Source: Streptomyces rimosus | Lineage (GTDB): Bacteria > Actinomycetota > Actinomycetes > Streptomycetales > Streptomycetaceae | Assembly (NCBI RefSeq): GCF_008704655.1 | Contig: NZ_CP023688.1 | Coordinates: 1,736,001 to 1,800,000 of the forward strand | Direction: 5' to 3' | DNA length: 64,000 bases | Part shown: one piece after another, positions 52,786-61,518 of the stretch | Layout: each line of letters begins with the position of its first letter | How positions within the stretch are numbered: position 1 is the first letter of the stretch | Notes under the pieces: generated by a model | Databases searched by the model: none | Seen by the model: the letters and a program-made list of their open reading frames with translations, nothing else | Told to the model about the DNA's origin: nothing | Translations under genes and position numbers: made by a program

Positions 52786-54135
52786 TTATCCCGCCGTCAT
52801 TCCCCGCTCCGCCTCCCGCAGCGCCTCCGCGAGGATGCGCGCTCCCGTCTCCGCCTCCTCGACCGTCAGCGACAGCGGTGGCGCGATGCGCAGGGCGGAG
52901 CCCGACAGGCCGCCCTTGCCGATCAGCAGGCCGCGCTCGCGGGCGGCCTCCACGACGAGGCCCGCCGCCCGCGGCGACGGCTCGTCCGTGCCGGGCGCGA
53001 CCAGCTCGACGCCGATCATCAGGCCGCGTCCGCGCACTTCCCGTACGACCCGCAGCCCCGCGCAGGCCGCCCGCAGCCGCTCGATGAGCAGGCCGCCGAC
53101 GCGCCGGGCGTTGCCCTGGAGGTCGTGGGCCAGGAGGTGGTCGAGGTTGGCCAGGGCCGCCGCCATGGTGACCGGGCTGCCGCCGAAGGTGGAGATGGAG
53201 TTGGCGCCCAGGCAGTTCATCACCTCGGCGCGGGCGACGACGCCGCCGACGGACATGCCGTTGCCGATCCCCTTGGCGAAGGTGAGCAGGTCCGGCGGCC
53301 CGTTGCCGGCGTGCGCCTGCCAGCCCCAGAAGTGGTCGCCGGTCCGGCCCCAGCCGGTCTGCACCTCGTCCGCGATCCACAGGATGCCGTGCCGGTCGAG
53401 CACCTCGCGGAAGGCCGCGTACAGCCCGTCGGGCGGTGAGGTGAAGCCGCCGACGCCCTGCACCGGCTCGGCGATCAGCGCCGCGACGCCCGCCGTCTGG
53501 CCGAGCAGGTCCTCCAGGTCGGCGACGCAGGCGTCGATGTACGCGGCGTCGGACAGCCCCGCGTACGGGCCGCGGGTGCGCACACCTCCGTGTACGTACA
53601 GCGTCTGGAGCGGGGACAGGCCGGTCGGCGACCAGCCGGCGTTGCCCGTGACGCCGATGGCCGAGAAGGACCGGCCGTGGTAGCTGTTGCGCATCGCCAG
53701 GATCTGGTTGGAGCGCCGGTACACCGTCGCCAGCAGGAGCGCGGTGTCGTTGGCCTCCGTACCGGACGTGGTGAAGAAGACCCGGGCGTCCGGGATGCCG
53801 GAGAGCGCGGCGATCCGCTCCGCCAGGTCCACCATCGGGCGGGACAGGTAGAGCGTCGAGGTGTGCAGGATGCGGCCCGCCTGCTCGGCGACCGCCTTGG
53901 CGACCTCGGGCAGCGCGTGGGCGGTCATGGTGGTGAGGATGCCGCCGAAGAAGTCCAGGTAGCGGTTGCCGTCCGCGTCCCAGACGTGGCGTCCCTCGCC
54001 GTGCGTCAGCTCGATGGGCCGCTCGTACAGCAGCGTGAGCCAGTCGGGCAGCACGGCGCGGTGCCGGGCGTGCAGGCCGGTGGGGGCCGGCCCGGTGTCC
54101 GGTTGAGCGCCCGGTCCGGCCTCCGGGGCCCTCAC
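52786..54135 (-). CDS. Class III (omega) aminotransferase, probably beta-alanine or beta-aminoisobutyrate:pyruvate type
   Basis: 449 residues. The GTG at 54135 overlaps the nitrilase stop (GTGA), so the two are translationally coupled. A PLP fold type I enzyme with SGTEANDTALLLA, NSYHGRSFSAIGVTG, WIADEVQTGWGRTGDHFW and the cofactor Lys288 in LLTFAKGIGNGM. Sequence resembles AGXT2-like enzymes. Paired with a beta-ureidopropionase-like nitrilase, it would transaminate beta-alanine or beta-aminoisobutyrate, the last step of reductive pyrimidine breakdown. Confidence 0.9.
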   Translation of the reverse strand: MRAPEAGPGAQPDTGPAPTGLHARHRAVLPDWLTLLYERPIELTHGEGRHVWDADGNRYLDFFGGILTTMTAHALPEVAKAVAEQAGRILHTSTLYLSRPMVDLAERIAALSGIPDARVFFTTSGTEANDTALLLATVYRRSNQILAMRNSYHGRSFSAIGVTGNAGWSPTGLSPLQTLYVHGGVRTRGPYAGLSDAAYIDACVADLEDLLGQTAGVAALIAEPVQGVGGFTSPPDGLYAAFREVLDRHGILWIADEVQTGWGRTGDHFWGWQAHAGNGPPDLLTFAKGIGNGMSVGGVVARAEVMNCLGANSISTFGGSPVTMAAALANLDHLLAHDLQGNARRVGGLLIERLRAACAGLRVVREVRGRGLMIGVELVAPGTDEPSPRAAGLVVEAARERGLLIGKGGLSGSALRIAPPLSLTVEEAETGARILAEALREAERGMTAG

Positions 54136-54986
54136 GGCCGGACCAGCCCCTCGTACGCGTCGGGCCGGCGGTCCCGGTAGAAGGCCCACTGCTGCCGCAC
54201 CTCGTCGATGAGGCCGAAGTCCAGGTCGCGGACGACCAGCTCCTCCTTGGTGTCGCTGGCGACCTCGCCGACGAACTGCCCGCGCGGATCGACGAAGTAG
54301 CTCGTCCCGTAGAAGTCGTTGTCGCCGTACTCCTCGACGCCGACGCGGTTGATCGCGGCGACGAAGTACTCGTTGGCGACCGCGGCGGCGGGCTGTTCCA
54401 GCTGCCACAGGTAGGCGGACAGGCCGCGGGAGGTGGCGGACGGGTTGTAGACGAGCTGGGCGCCGTTCAGGCCCAGCTGGCGCCAGCCCTCGGGGAAGTG
54501 GCGGTCGTAGCAGATGTAGACGCCGATCCGGCCCACGGCGGTCTCGAAGACCGGCCAGCCCAGGTTGCCCGGCTTGAAGTAGTACTTCTCCCAGAAGCCC
54601 TTGACCTGCGGGATGTGGTGCTTGCGGTAGGTGCCGAGCACGGTGCCGTCGGCGTCGATGACGGCCGCGGTGTTGTAGTAGAAGCCGGACTGCTCGACCT
54701 CGAAGACCGGCACCACGATCACCATGCCGGTCTCCCGGGCCAGTTCCTGCATCCGGCGGGTGGTGGGGCCGTCCGGTACCGGCTCGGCCCAGCGGTAGTG
54801 CTCCGGCTCCTGGACCTGGCAGAAGTACGGGGCGTTGAAGACCTCTTGGAAGCCGATCACCTGCGCGCCCTGCGCGGCCGCCGCCCTGGCGTGTTCCTCG
54901 TGCTTCGCGATCATCGATTCGGTGTCGCCGGTCCAGGACGCCTGAACCAGTGCGGCGCGTACGACGTTACGGACAACATCGGCCAT
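54132..54986 (-). CDS. Nitrilase-superfamily amidohydrolase, beta-ureidopropionase-like
   Basis: 284 residues from ATG 54986. The catalytic triad is complete: Glu48 (GFQEVFNAPYFC), Lys122 (TYRKHHIP) and Cys159 (YICYDRHFPEGW). The sequence FWEKYYFKPGNLGWPVF is typical of the N-carbamoyl-beta-alanine amidohydrolase branch. It would release CO2, ammonia and the beta-amino acid, which the coupled aminotransferase can use. Dihydropyrimidinase, which makes the substrate, is on the same strand downstream beyond the terD-cspA block. Confidence 0.92.
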   Translation of the reverse strand: MADVVRNVVRAALVQASWTGDTESMIAKHEEHARAAAAQGAQVIGFQEVFNAPYFCQVQEPEHYRWAEPVPDGPTTRRMQELARETGMVIVVPVFEVEQSGFYYNTAAVIDADGTVLGTYRKHHIPQVKGFWEKYYFKPGNLGWPVFETAVGRIGVYICYDRHFPEGWRQLGLNGAQLVYNPSATSRGLSAYLWQLEQPAAAVANEYFVAAINRVGVEEYGDNDFYGTSYFVDPRGQFVGEVASDTKEELVVRDLDFGLIDEVRQQWAFYRDRRPDAYEGLVRP

Positions 54987-55142
54987 GAGCTGCTCCTTCG
55001 TCGAGCCGTCGGCCAGCGGGCCATGCGGATCTACGCGTGTGGAGCGACCGTAGGCCCCGTGCAGCGGCGAGGCAAGACCATCTCCCGTACGGCGGCGGGC
55101 GGCACCGGAAGCGGGCCGGAGGGGCGCGCGCCCGGCGCACGG

Positions 55143-56273
55143 TCAGAAGCCCGCGCCGCCCGCGCGCAGGGCGTGCGAGATGTCGCGATGGCGGTACGGC
55201 GAGACGTCGGCGGCGGCCTCCAGGAGCAGCGGGACCAGCTCGCCCGGCGCGCTCGCTGTCGCCTCGACCGCCTCCTCGGGCGTACGGGCCCGGACGAGCG
55301 CCGCGAACAGTTCGCGGGCCTCGGCCGGGCGGCCCGCGCCGAGCAGCGCCAGCGCCGTGTGCGCCACTTCCCCGACGGGCCGGGCAACGCCCTGGCGCAG
55401 CAGCCGCACGCTCTCCGCGGTGCGGCCGGCGGCGGTCAGCGCGTCGGCGGCAGCGGCGAGCCGGGGCGGTGGCAGACAGGCCACCTCCCAGAGCAGCGTC
55501 GGCACTTCGGCCGCCAGGCCCACGCTTTCCAACTCGTCCATGAGGCGCGGAAGTTCCGAAGGGTGCGCGTGGGCGGCGGCGCACAGCAGGGCGTGCGCCT
55601 CGCCACCGCGCCCGGTGGCACGGAGCCGGGCCAGGCGGGTGGCGTTGGCGGGAGGGGGTGGAGGGGCGGGGGCGACGGGCGTTCCGGAGGTGCGGGGAGC
55701 ACTGCCGGCGTCCGGCTCGCGCTCGTACGGACCGGTGCCGCCGCCCGGGAAGCGGCGGCTCACCGCCGCGCTCGCCAGTGCGTCGAGGCGCCCCTGAAGT
55801 TCGCGCGCCCTGGCACCGGACCGTACGTGATCGTCGCGGGCCCAGGCCAGTTCGTCCGCCAGCCGTGCCGCGCCGGGGCCGCCCGCCGCCGCCAGCAGGG
55901 CGGCCCGTAACTCCCGTTCGCGCAGCGCCGCGTACTGCCGCTCGCGCAGCATCATGTCCAGCCGGTCCCCGAGGCGCGCGGGGGCGCCCGGCCGGGCGTC
56001 GTACGCCGCGACCGCCTCCTCGTGGAGCCGACGTGCCCGCGGCCCGGCGGTGCGCACGGCGTACTCGCCGCGCCAGCCGGCGAGGTCGTGCAGCAGCGAC
56101 TCCACCACGTCCCAGGGCGGCACGTCCGTACCGTCCAGACAGGCCCGCATGCCCTCGGGGTCGCGGAGCGTGAAGACGGCGTACCATCCGGCCGTCTCGT
56201 CGAGCAGCCGCGTCAGCCCGCGCAGGAACCGCGCGAACTCCGCCACCGGCGCTTCGAGTTGGTCCGTTGCCAC
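55143..56273 (-). CDS. Unknown helical, repeat-like protein
   Basis: 376 residues from GTG 56273, behind GGAGAGGGGAAC. I do not recognise the family. The N-terminal 200 residues are charged helices, some probably coiled (DRLDMMLRERQYAALRERELRAALLA, split across two helices). A proline-rich linker APAPPPPPANAT separates a C-terminal part of short helix pairs (LMDELESVGLAAEVPTLLWEV, AAADALTAAGRTAESVRLL, ALALLGAGRPAEARELFAAL) that resembles TPR-like alpha-solenoids. No signal peptide or membrane segment. It is divergent from the FAD-Rieske gene. Confidence 0.7.
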   Translation of the reverse strand: MATDQLEAPVAEFARFLRGLTRLLDETAGWYAVFTLRDPEGMRACLDGTDVPPWDVVESLLHDLAGWRGEYAVRTAGPRARRLHEEAVAAYDARPGAPARLGDRLDMMLRERQYAALRERELRAALLAAAGGPGAARLADELAWARDDHVRSGARARELQGRLDALASAAVSRRFPGGGTGPYEREPDAGSAPRTSGTPVAPAPPPPPANATRLARLRATGRGGEAHALLCAAAHAHPSELPRLMDELESVGLAAEVPTLLWEVACLPPPRLAAAADALTAAGRTAESVRLLRQGVARPVGEVAHTALALLGAGRPAEARELFAALVRARTPEEAVEATASAPGELVPLLLEAAADVSPYRHRDISHALRAGGAGF

Positions 56274-56429
56274 GTTCCCCTCTCCCCTCCCCCACCCCCC
56301 GTGCGCCCGCCCGTTCCCACCCCACGCCCGACCCGCATGCGGCACCAGCCGGGTTTCGGCCTCGATTGCACCGGTCTACGCGCGGTTCGCCGGGGCTCCC
56401 GGGATGGGCGGAGCAGCGGCCATCCGCCG

Positions 56430-56452
56430 TTGTCAGTGGTGGGCCCTAGTCT
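56430..56452 (+). promoter_or_regulatory. Consensus PafBC-type damage promoter before the FAD-Rieske gene
   Basis: TTGTCAGTG (56430-56438), exactly eight bases, then TAGTCT (56447-56452): a full match to the RecA-independent damage promoter TTGTCRGTG-N8-TANNNT bound by PafBC. The -10 ends six bases before ATG 56459, so the transcript would be leaderless. Confidence 0.75.
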
Positions 56453-56458
56453 GCGGAC

Positions 56459-58189
56459 ATGACTGAGACACTTCGGTCACGCCGGGGCGCCCTGCCGGAT
56501 GACGCACGTTCTGACGCCGCGCGGCGACGGGACGGACCTGGAGCCGGTCATCGACCGGTGGAGCCCCGCCCGGCCGCGGGTCCGTCCGGGGGAGCCGGGG
56601 CACGGACGGGCTTCGGGGCGGCCGCGCGGGGCACCCGGTGTCGCATGACCGACAACGATGGAGCGTCCGGCCCCGACGAGTCGTACGAGTCGTATTGGAT
56701 CGCGACGACGCCCGGCACGTCCTATCCGCCGCTCGCCGAGGACGCCGAGGCCGATGTGACGGTGATCGGCGGCGGGATCGCCGGGTTGAGTACCGCCTGG
56801 GAGCTGGTCCGGGCCGGGCGCCGGGTCGTCGTGCTGGAGGCGGACCGGATCGCCGCCGGGGTCACCGGCTGCACGACCGCCAAGCTCTCGTCCCTGCACA
56901 CCCTGATCTACGACCGGCTGCGCCGTACCCGCGGCGCCGAGGGAGCCCGCCGGTACGCCGAGTCCCAGCAGGCCGCCGTCGAGCGCGTCGTCGAGATCGC
57001 GGATCTGCTGGGCGTCGACTGCGACCTCGAACGCGGCCCGGCGTTCACCTACGTACGGGACCCGGCGGGTGCCGGGCAGCTGCGCGCGGAGGCGGAGGCG
57101 GCGCGCGAGGCCGGGCTGCCGGCTTCCTTCGTGACCGCAACCGGGCTGCCGTTCCCCGTGGCCGGCGCGGTGCGGGTGGAGGAGCAGGCCCAGTTCCACC
57201 CGCGCAGGTATCTGCTCGCGCTGGCGGAGGATTTCCGCTCCCGCGGCGGCGTCATCCACGAGCGCACCCGCGCGACCGGCCTGCACGAGGGCTCGCCCTG
57301 CCGCGTGACGACCGAGTCGGGCGCCACCGTCACCTCGCGGGACGTCGTGGTCGCCACCCACTACCCGGTCTTCGACCGCGCCCTGCTGTTCACCCGGCTG
57401 TCGCCGCGCCGGGAGGTCGTGGTGGCCGCCCCCGTGGACGCGGGCCGTGACCCTGGCGGGATGTACATCACGGAGGAGGAGGGCAAGCGGTCGGTGCGCA
57501 CCGCCCCGTACGACGACGGGCGCCGGCTGCTGATCGTCACGGGCGAGACGTTCAAGCCGGGCACGGCGGACGCCGGCGAGAAGTTCGCGCGGCTGACCGC
57601 CTGGATGCACCGGCACTTCCCCGGTACGGAGGTGGCGTACCGCTGGGCGACCCAGGACAACGACTCCACCGACACCGTTCCGCTGATCGGGCCGTTCCAC
57701 CCGGCCGCCCGCCACACCTATGTCGCCACCGGGTTCGGCGGCTGGGGCCTGAGCGGCGGCGTGGCCGCCGGGCGCCTGCTGACCGGCCTGATCACCGGGG
57801 ACCCGCCGCCGTGGGCGGGCCTGTACGACCCCCGCCGGCTGTGGAGCGCCGTCCGCGAGGCGCCCGCCTTCCTCAAGCACCAGGCCGAGGTCGGGCGGCA
57901 CTTCATCGGCGACCGGCTGCGGACGACGCACGCCGACTCGGTGGCGGAGATCGCGCCCGGCTCCGGCGCGATCGTCCGGGTGCGCGGCAGGCGCTGCGCG
58001 GTCCACCGGGACGAGGACGGGACCACCCTGGCGGTGTCGGCGCGCTGCACCCACCTGGGCTGTCTGGTCGCGTTCAACGCGACCGAGAAGGCGTGGGAGT
58101 GCCCGTGCCACGGCTCCCGCTTCGCACCGGACGGCTCGGTGCTCCAGGGCCCGGCCACGGAGCCGCTGGAGCGGCGGGAGGTGGAGTAG
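56459..58189 (+). CDS. FAD-dependent oxidoreductase with C-terminal Rieske [2Fe-2S] domain
   Basis: 576 residues if the leaderless ATG at 56459 is used; ATG 56645 removes a 62-residue low-complexity leader and starts closer to the fold. The FAD domain shows DVTVIGGGIAGLSTAWELVRAG, the DAO-type middle region and GFGGWGLSGGVAAGRLL. The last 50 residues hold a Rieske cluster: CTHLGC and CPCHGSRF, giving two cysteines and two histidines. This YhfW-like architecture is widespread but has no proven reaction. The consensus PafBC motif directly in front implies induction by DNA or replication stress. Confidence 0.88.
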   Translation: MTETLRSRRGALPDDARSDAARRRDGPGAGHRPVEPRPAAGPSGGAGARTGFGAAARGTRCRMTDNDGASGPDESYESYWIATTPGTSYPPLAEDAEADVTVIGGGIAGLSTAWELVRAGRRVVVLEADRIAAGVTGCTTAKLSSLHTLIYDRLRRTRGAEGARRYAESQQAAVERVVEIADLLGVDCDLERGPAFTYVRDPAGAGQLRAEAEAAREAGLPASFVTATGLPFPVAGAVRVEEQAQFHPRRYLLALAEDFRSRGGVIHERTRATGLHEGSPCRVTTESGATVTSRDVVVATHYPVFDRALLFTRLSPRREVVVAAPVDAGRDPGGMYITEEEGKRSVRTAPYDDGRRLLIVTGETFKPGTADAGEKFARLTAWMHRHFPGTEVAYRWATQDNDSTDTVPLIGPFHPAARHTYVATGFGGWGLSGGVAAGRLLTGLITGDPPPWAGLYDPRRLWSAVREAPAFLKHQAEVGRHFIGDRLRTTHADSVAEIAPGSGAIVRVRGRRCAVHRDEDGTTLAVSARCTHLGCLVAFNATEKAWECPCHGSRFAPDGSVLQGPATEPLERREVE

Positions 58190-58484
58190 CGGGTCCGGGC
58201 CGGGCCACCCGGCGGGTGGGGGCGGTCCGGGTGCGGCGGTCCCGGTGCGGGAGATCCCGGTGCCGGAGGCCCCCGTGCGGTGATCCCCGTGCCGGAGGTC
58301 CTGGTGCGGTGATCCCCGTGCGGGCGGTCCCGGTGCGGGTGATCCGGTGTGAGTGGTCCAGACCGTTGGTGATTACATTGGCTTCTTGCGGAACCGGGCG
58401 ACCGTTCCCGTGGGGTTCACCGCCGGGTCCGTACGCCGTGCCATCCGGCGGCAGCGGCGCCGCCCGAGAGAATGGACCTCTTCC
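58190..58484. other. 295-bp region before the metallo-beta-lactamase-fold gene
   Basis: Holds the tandem repeats and, at about 58374-58379, a TACATT -10-like element that argues against starts upstream of it. No gene recognised, although the downstream frame is formally open from GTG 58353. Confidence 0.45.
58231..58345. repeat. Eight degenerate 14-15 bp tandem repeats
   Basis: Units close to GTGCGG-T/GA-TCCCCG follow each other from the FAD-Rieske 3' side toward the next gene, with copies at roughly 58231, 58245, 58260, 58275, 58289, 58304, 58318 and 58333. Each has GTGC(C/G)GG followed by GATCCC or GGTCCC. Too short for CRISPR; either slippage or an array of binding sites. Confidence 0.6.
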
Positions 58485-59420
58485 TTGACCACGCCCCGCC
58501 TCGTCCCGCTCTCCCCGACCACCTGGGCGTGGACGCACGACAGCACCGCCTGGGGTTACAGCAACTGCGGCCTGGTCGCGTCCGACGGCGAAGCGCTCCT
58601 GATGGACACCCAGTTCACCCTGGAGGGCACCCGGGAACTGCTGGCCGCGATCGCCGGCGCCGTACCGGACGCGACGATCACCACCGTGGTCAACAGCCAC
58701 CAGAACGGCGACCACACCTGGGGCAACGAACTGGTCGGGGACGCGGAGATCATCACGTCCGAGGCGTCCGCCGCGCACCGGTGCCATGAGATGACGCCGG
58801 ACATGCTGTCGGCCCTGAGCCGCGGCGAGCCGGCCACCGCGGTCGCGGCCTACGCCGTCGAGCACTTCGGCGGTTTCGACTTCGGCGGCATCACCCTCAC
58901 CGGGCCGACCCGGACCTTCACCGGCAGCCTGGAGCTGACCGTCGGCCGTACGGCGGTGCGCCTGCTGGATCTCGGCGCCGGGCACAGCGCGGGCGATGTC
59001 GCGCTGCACGTGCCCGAGGACGGCGTGGTGTTCACCGGCGACGCCCTGTTCCGCGGCGGCCACATGATCGTCTGGTCGGGCTCGCTCTCCTCGTGCGTCA
59101 CGGCCTGCGACACCCTGCTGGCCACCGGCGCCACGACCTTCGTACCGGGCCACGGGGAGCTGACGGACCGGGCGGGGCTGACGCACTTCCGCGACGAGCT
59201 GTCCCGGATCTTCGAGACGGCCACCGCGTACGCCCGCGAGGGCCGGGAGCTGGACGAGGCGGCCCGCCTGGTCAAGGCCGCGCACGCCGGCGACCTGGCG
59301 CACCCGGAGCGGCTGTTCACCGCGGTCGCGGGGGCCTACCAGGAGGCGGGCGTGCCGGACGTACCGTCCACCACGTTCGAGCTGGTCGAGGGCATGGCCC
59401 GGCTGGCGGCCGCCGCGTAG
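58485..59420 (+). CDS. Metallo-beta-lactamase-fold hydrolase
   Basis: About 311 residues. The start is uncertain: TTG 58485 begins right at the domain (TTPRLVPLSPTTWAW), GTG 58410 adds 25 residues, and GTG 58353 would lie upstream of a likely -10. The metal site is the variant NSHQNGDHTWGN (His, Asp, His), followed by GAGHSAGDVALHV, VVFTGDALF and VPGHGELTD. The fold binds two metal ions; the substrate is unknown. Its last 85 bases overlap the convergent XRE gene. Confidence 0.85.
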   Translation: MTTPRLVPLSPTTWAWTHDSTAWGYSNCGLVASDGEALLMDTQFTLEGTRELLAAIAGAVPDATITTVVNSHQNGDHTWGNELVGDAEIITSEASAAHRCHEMTPDMLSALSRGEPATAVAAYAVEHFGGFDFGGITLTGPTRTFTGSLELTVGRTAVRLLDLGAGHSAGDVALHVPEDGVVFTGDALFRGGHMIVWSGSLSSCVTACDTLLATGATTFVPGHGELTDRAGLTHFRDELSRIFETATAYAREGRELDEAARLVKAAHAGDLAHPERLFTAVAGAYQEAGVPDVPSTTFELVEGMARLAAAA

Positions 59421-60235
59421 CCGGACGCGGCGGGCTCCGTGGCCACCGGGTAGTCGGACGGCACCACCAGCATGAGCCGCTGCGTACGGTCGCTGAGCGG
59501 CGCGAAGCAGCGGAAGGTGACCTCGAACTCCTCGTCGCCGTGGCCGGGCAGGTACAGCCAGCGCCGGTCGCCGTCCGGGTGGGTGACCGTCGTCAGATCG
59601 TCGGTGAGCAGCCGGGCGGCGACCCGGTCGCGCTCCTTGATCTCCGCGACGACCTCCGTCAGCCGGCGGTTCTCCGGCTGTTCGGCGGCGGCCAGGCGCA
59701 GCTGGGACGCCATCGGCTTGGCCCAGTCCTCCTCCCAGTTGATCAGCTGGAGGCGGGCCTCCGGGTACGTCAGCGCCCAGATCATGACGTTGATGCCGTG
59801 CTTCATCCACGGCCAGTCCTTCTCGCAGGCCGCGTTGTACAGGAGCACGTCCCACGCCGAGTCGGACAGGTACGCGGGCCAGGGCTGGACCTGGATGAGC
59901 GCGGACGTCGACGGGTCGACCGCGCCGGTGGGGCGGTAGAGCGGCGGCGGCACCTGGCCCCGCGCGTACACGAAGAGGGTGTGCCGCTGCGCCTCGTCGA
60001 GGTCGAGGATGCGCACGATGCGCTCCAGCCACTCGGTCTTCGGCCGCTCGATCCGGCCGGACTCCAGCCTGCGGTACCAGCCCTCGGTGACGCCGGTGAG
60101 CACCGCCATCTCGGCCTGCGTGATACCGAGCCGGTCCCGGTGGCCGAATTTCGCGGTGAAACCCGGCACCTGGTTGGGGTCCCGCGGGGCGCGCCAGTCG
60201 CGCAGGAAGTCGCCGAGGCGCTGCTTACGGGACAT
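59336..60235 (-). CDS. XRE-family regulator with MmyB-like ligand domain (second)
   Basis: 299 residues from ATG 60235 (a TTG three codons earlier is possible). N-terminal helix-turn-helix: GITQAEMAVLTGVTEGWYRRLESGRIERP. The ligand domain follows: WPAYLSDSAWDVLLYNAACEKDWP, INVMIWALTYPEARLQL and FRCFAPLSDRTQRLMLVVPSDYP. The last 30 residues lie antisense to the end of the metallo-hydrolase gene. The divergent gene across 347 bp is fabG-like; either neighbour could be the target. Confidence 0.88.
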   Translation of the reverse strand: MSRKQRLGDFLRDWRAPRDPNQVPGFTAKFGHRDRLGITQAEMAVLTGVTEGWYRRLESGRIERPKTEWLERIVRILDLDEAQRHTLFVYARGQVPPPLYRPTGAVDPSTSALIQVQPWPAYLSDSAWDVLLYNAACEKDWPWMKHGINVMIWALTYPEARLQLINWEEDWAKPMASQLRLAAAEQPENRRLTEVVAEIKERDRVAARLLTDDLTTVTHPDGDRRWLYLPGHGDEEFEVTFRCFAPLSDRTQRLMLVVPSDYPVATEPAASGYAAAASRAMPSTSSNVVDGTSGTPASW

Positions 60236-60582
60236 TCGGCACAAAGCCCCCTTCGGTTCGGTAAAAGGATCGAAAAGTTACGGCCGACTTTATCGCCACT
60301 CCACTACGGACCGAACGAGCCCCCGGGCCCACCGCGGACCACCCGCCACCCCACGAATCACCCGAAAGCCCACATCCTCCGCATTTTCCGGGCCGGAGCG
60401 GCACCCCGCCTACCGGAACTCCCAGTACCGGTCACCGTGTGTGACCCCCGGCGAACGAGAACGCCGGATCGGTTTGTGCCAGAGTGACTGACCGCGGCAG
60501 GGCCCGCACGGCGCCCCCGCCGACGCCCCGCCGCCGTGCCACCGGCCGAGCCGGGCACACCCGCAGCAATCGAGAGGGACCC
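60236..60582. other. 347-bp divergent intergenic region before the fabG-like gene
   Basis: The left part is unusually AT-rich for this genome (AAAAGGATCGAAAAGTTACGG), probably the XRE promoter. A perfect inverted repeat, GGTCAC-N5-GTGACC (60430-60446), lies 137 bp before the fabG-like start and is a candidate operator. GAGAGGGA serves as ribosome site. No gene recognised. Confidence 0.5.
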
Positions 60583-61287
60583 ATGAGCCGCAGCGTCTTC
60601 ATCACCGGTGGCAACCGAGGCATCGGGCTGGCGATCGCGCAGGCCATGGCCGCCGACGGCGACAAGGTCGCCGTCACCTACCGGTCGGGCGAGCCGCCCG
60701 CCGGCGTCCTGGGCGTCAAGTGCGACATCACCGACCCGGAGCAGGTCGAGGCGGCGTTCCAGCGGATCGAGGAGGCGCACGGCCCGGTCGAGGTCCTGGT
60801 GGCGAACGCGGGCATCACCCGCGACGCGCTGCTGATGCGCATGTCCGAGGACGACTTCGGCGACGTGGTGGGCACCAACCTCACCGCCGCCTACCGGGTG
60901 GCCAAGCGCGCCACCCGCGGCATGCTGCGCGCCCGCAAGGGCCGCATGATCTTCATCGGCTCCACCGTCGGGCTGCGCGGCGAGGCGGGCCAGGCGAACT
61001 ACGCGGCGGCCAAGGCCGGTCTGGTCGGCCTCGCCCGCTCCATCGCCCGCGAACTGGGCTCGCGCGGCATCACCGCCAACGTGGTCACCCCCGGCCTCAC
61101 CGAGACCGACATGACCGCGGCGCTCCCGCAGGAACGCCTGGACGCCATGCTGGAGGAAATCCCGCTGCGCAAGGCCGCCCGCCCCGAGGACATCGCCGCG
61201 GCGGTGCGCTTCCTCGCCGGCGAGGAAGCGTCGTACATCACCGGGGCCGTCATCCCGGTCGACGGCGGCGCGGGCATGGGTCACTGA
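60583..61287 (+). CDS. 3-Oxoacyl-ACP reductase-like SDR (FabG type)
   Basis: 234 residues from ATG 60583. A short-chain dehydrogenase with FITGGNRGIGLAIA (NADPH), CDITDPEQVEAAFQ, VANAGITRDALLMRMSEDDF, the catalytic IGSTVG...YAAAKAG triad and PVDGGAGMGH. The wording is very close to the Streptomyces FabG of fatty acid synthesis, whose gene is normally followed by fabI. No enoyl reductase follows here; three hairpins and a MarR operon do, so this may be a paralogue for another acyl-ACP pathway. Confidence 0.9.
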   Translation: MSRSVFITGGNRGIGLAIAQAMAADGDKVAVTYRSGEPPAGVLGVKCDITDPEQVEAAFQRIEEAHGPVEVLVANAGITRDALLMRMSEDDFGDVVGTNLTAAYRVAKRATRGMLRARKGRMIFIGSTVGLRGEAGQANYAAAKAGLVGLARSIARELGSRGITANVVTPGLTETDMTAALPQERLDAMLEEIPLRKAARPEDIAAAVRFLAGEEASYITGAVIPVDGGAGMGH

Positions 61288-61315
61288 CCCTGCCGGCCCG
61301 CACCACTCCACACCT

Positions 61316-61470
61316 CCCACGCCCTCACTCCCGGGGGCGTGGGCGAAGACACCCACCCCCGTACGGGGCGGTTGGGTGAGCGCTTGGACGGGGGTCAGGC
61401 GCTCACCCACCCAGGGAGAAGAAGCCTGTGAGGCGCCGCATCATGGCGCCTCACAGGCTTCGGCGTTTTC
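61316..61470 (+). terminator. Three consecutive hairpins after the fabG-like gene
   Basis: CCCACGCCC/GGGCGTGGG (61316-61343), GGGTGAGCGC/GCGCTCACCC (61374-61408) and a 17-bp perfect stem, GAAGCCTGTGAGGCGCC with its complement (61421-61461), followed by TTTT at 61466-61469. The last is a textbook rho-independent terminator; the first two may be backups or processing structures. Confidence 0.8.
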
Positions 61471-61518
61471 CGGGGCGGATCACGAGGACACTCGCGGGAT
61501 ACACATTTTCGACAGGCT

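Noticed and set aside
58231..58345. CRISPR array
   Set aside because: Repeat units are 14-15 bp, degenerate and without distinct spacers, and no cas gene is near.
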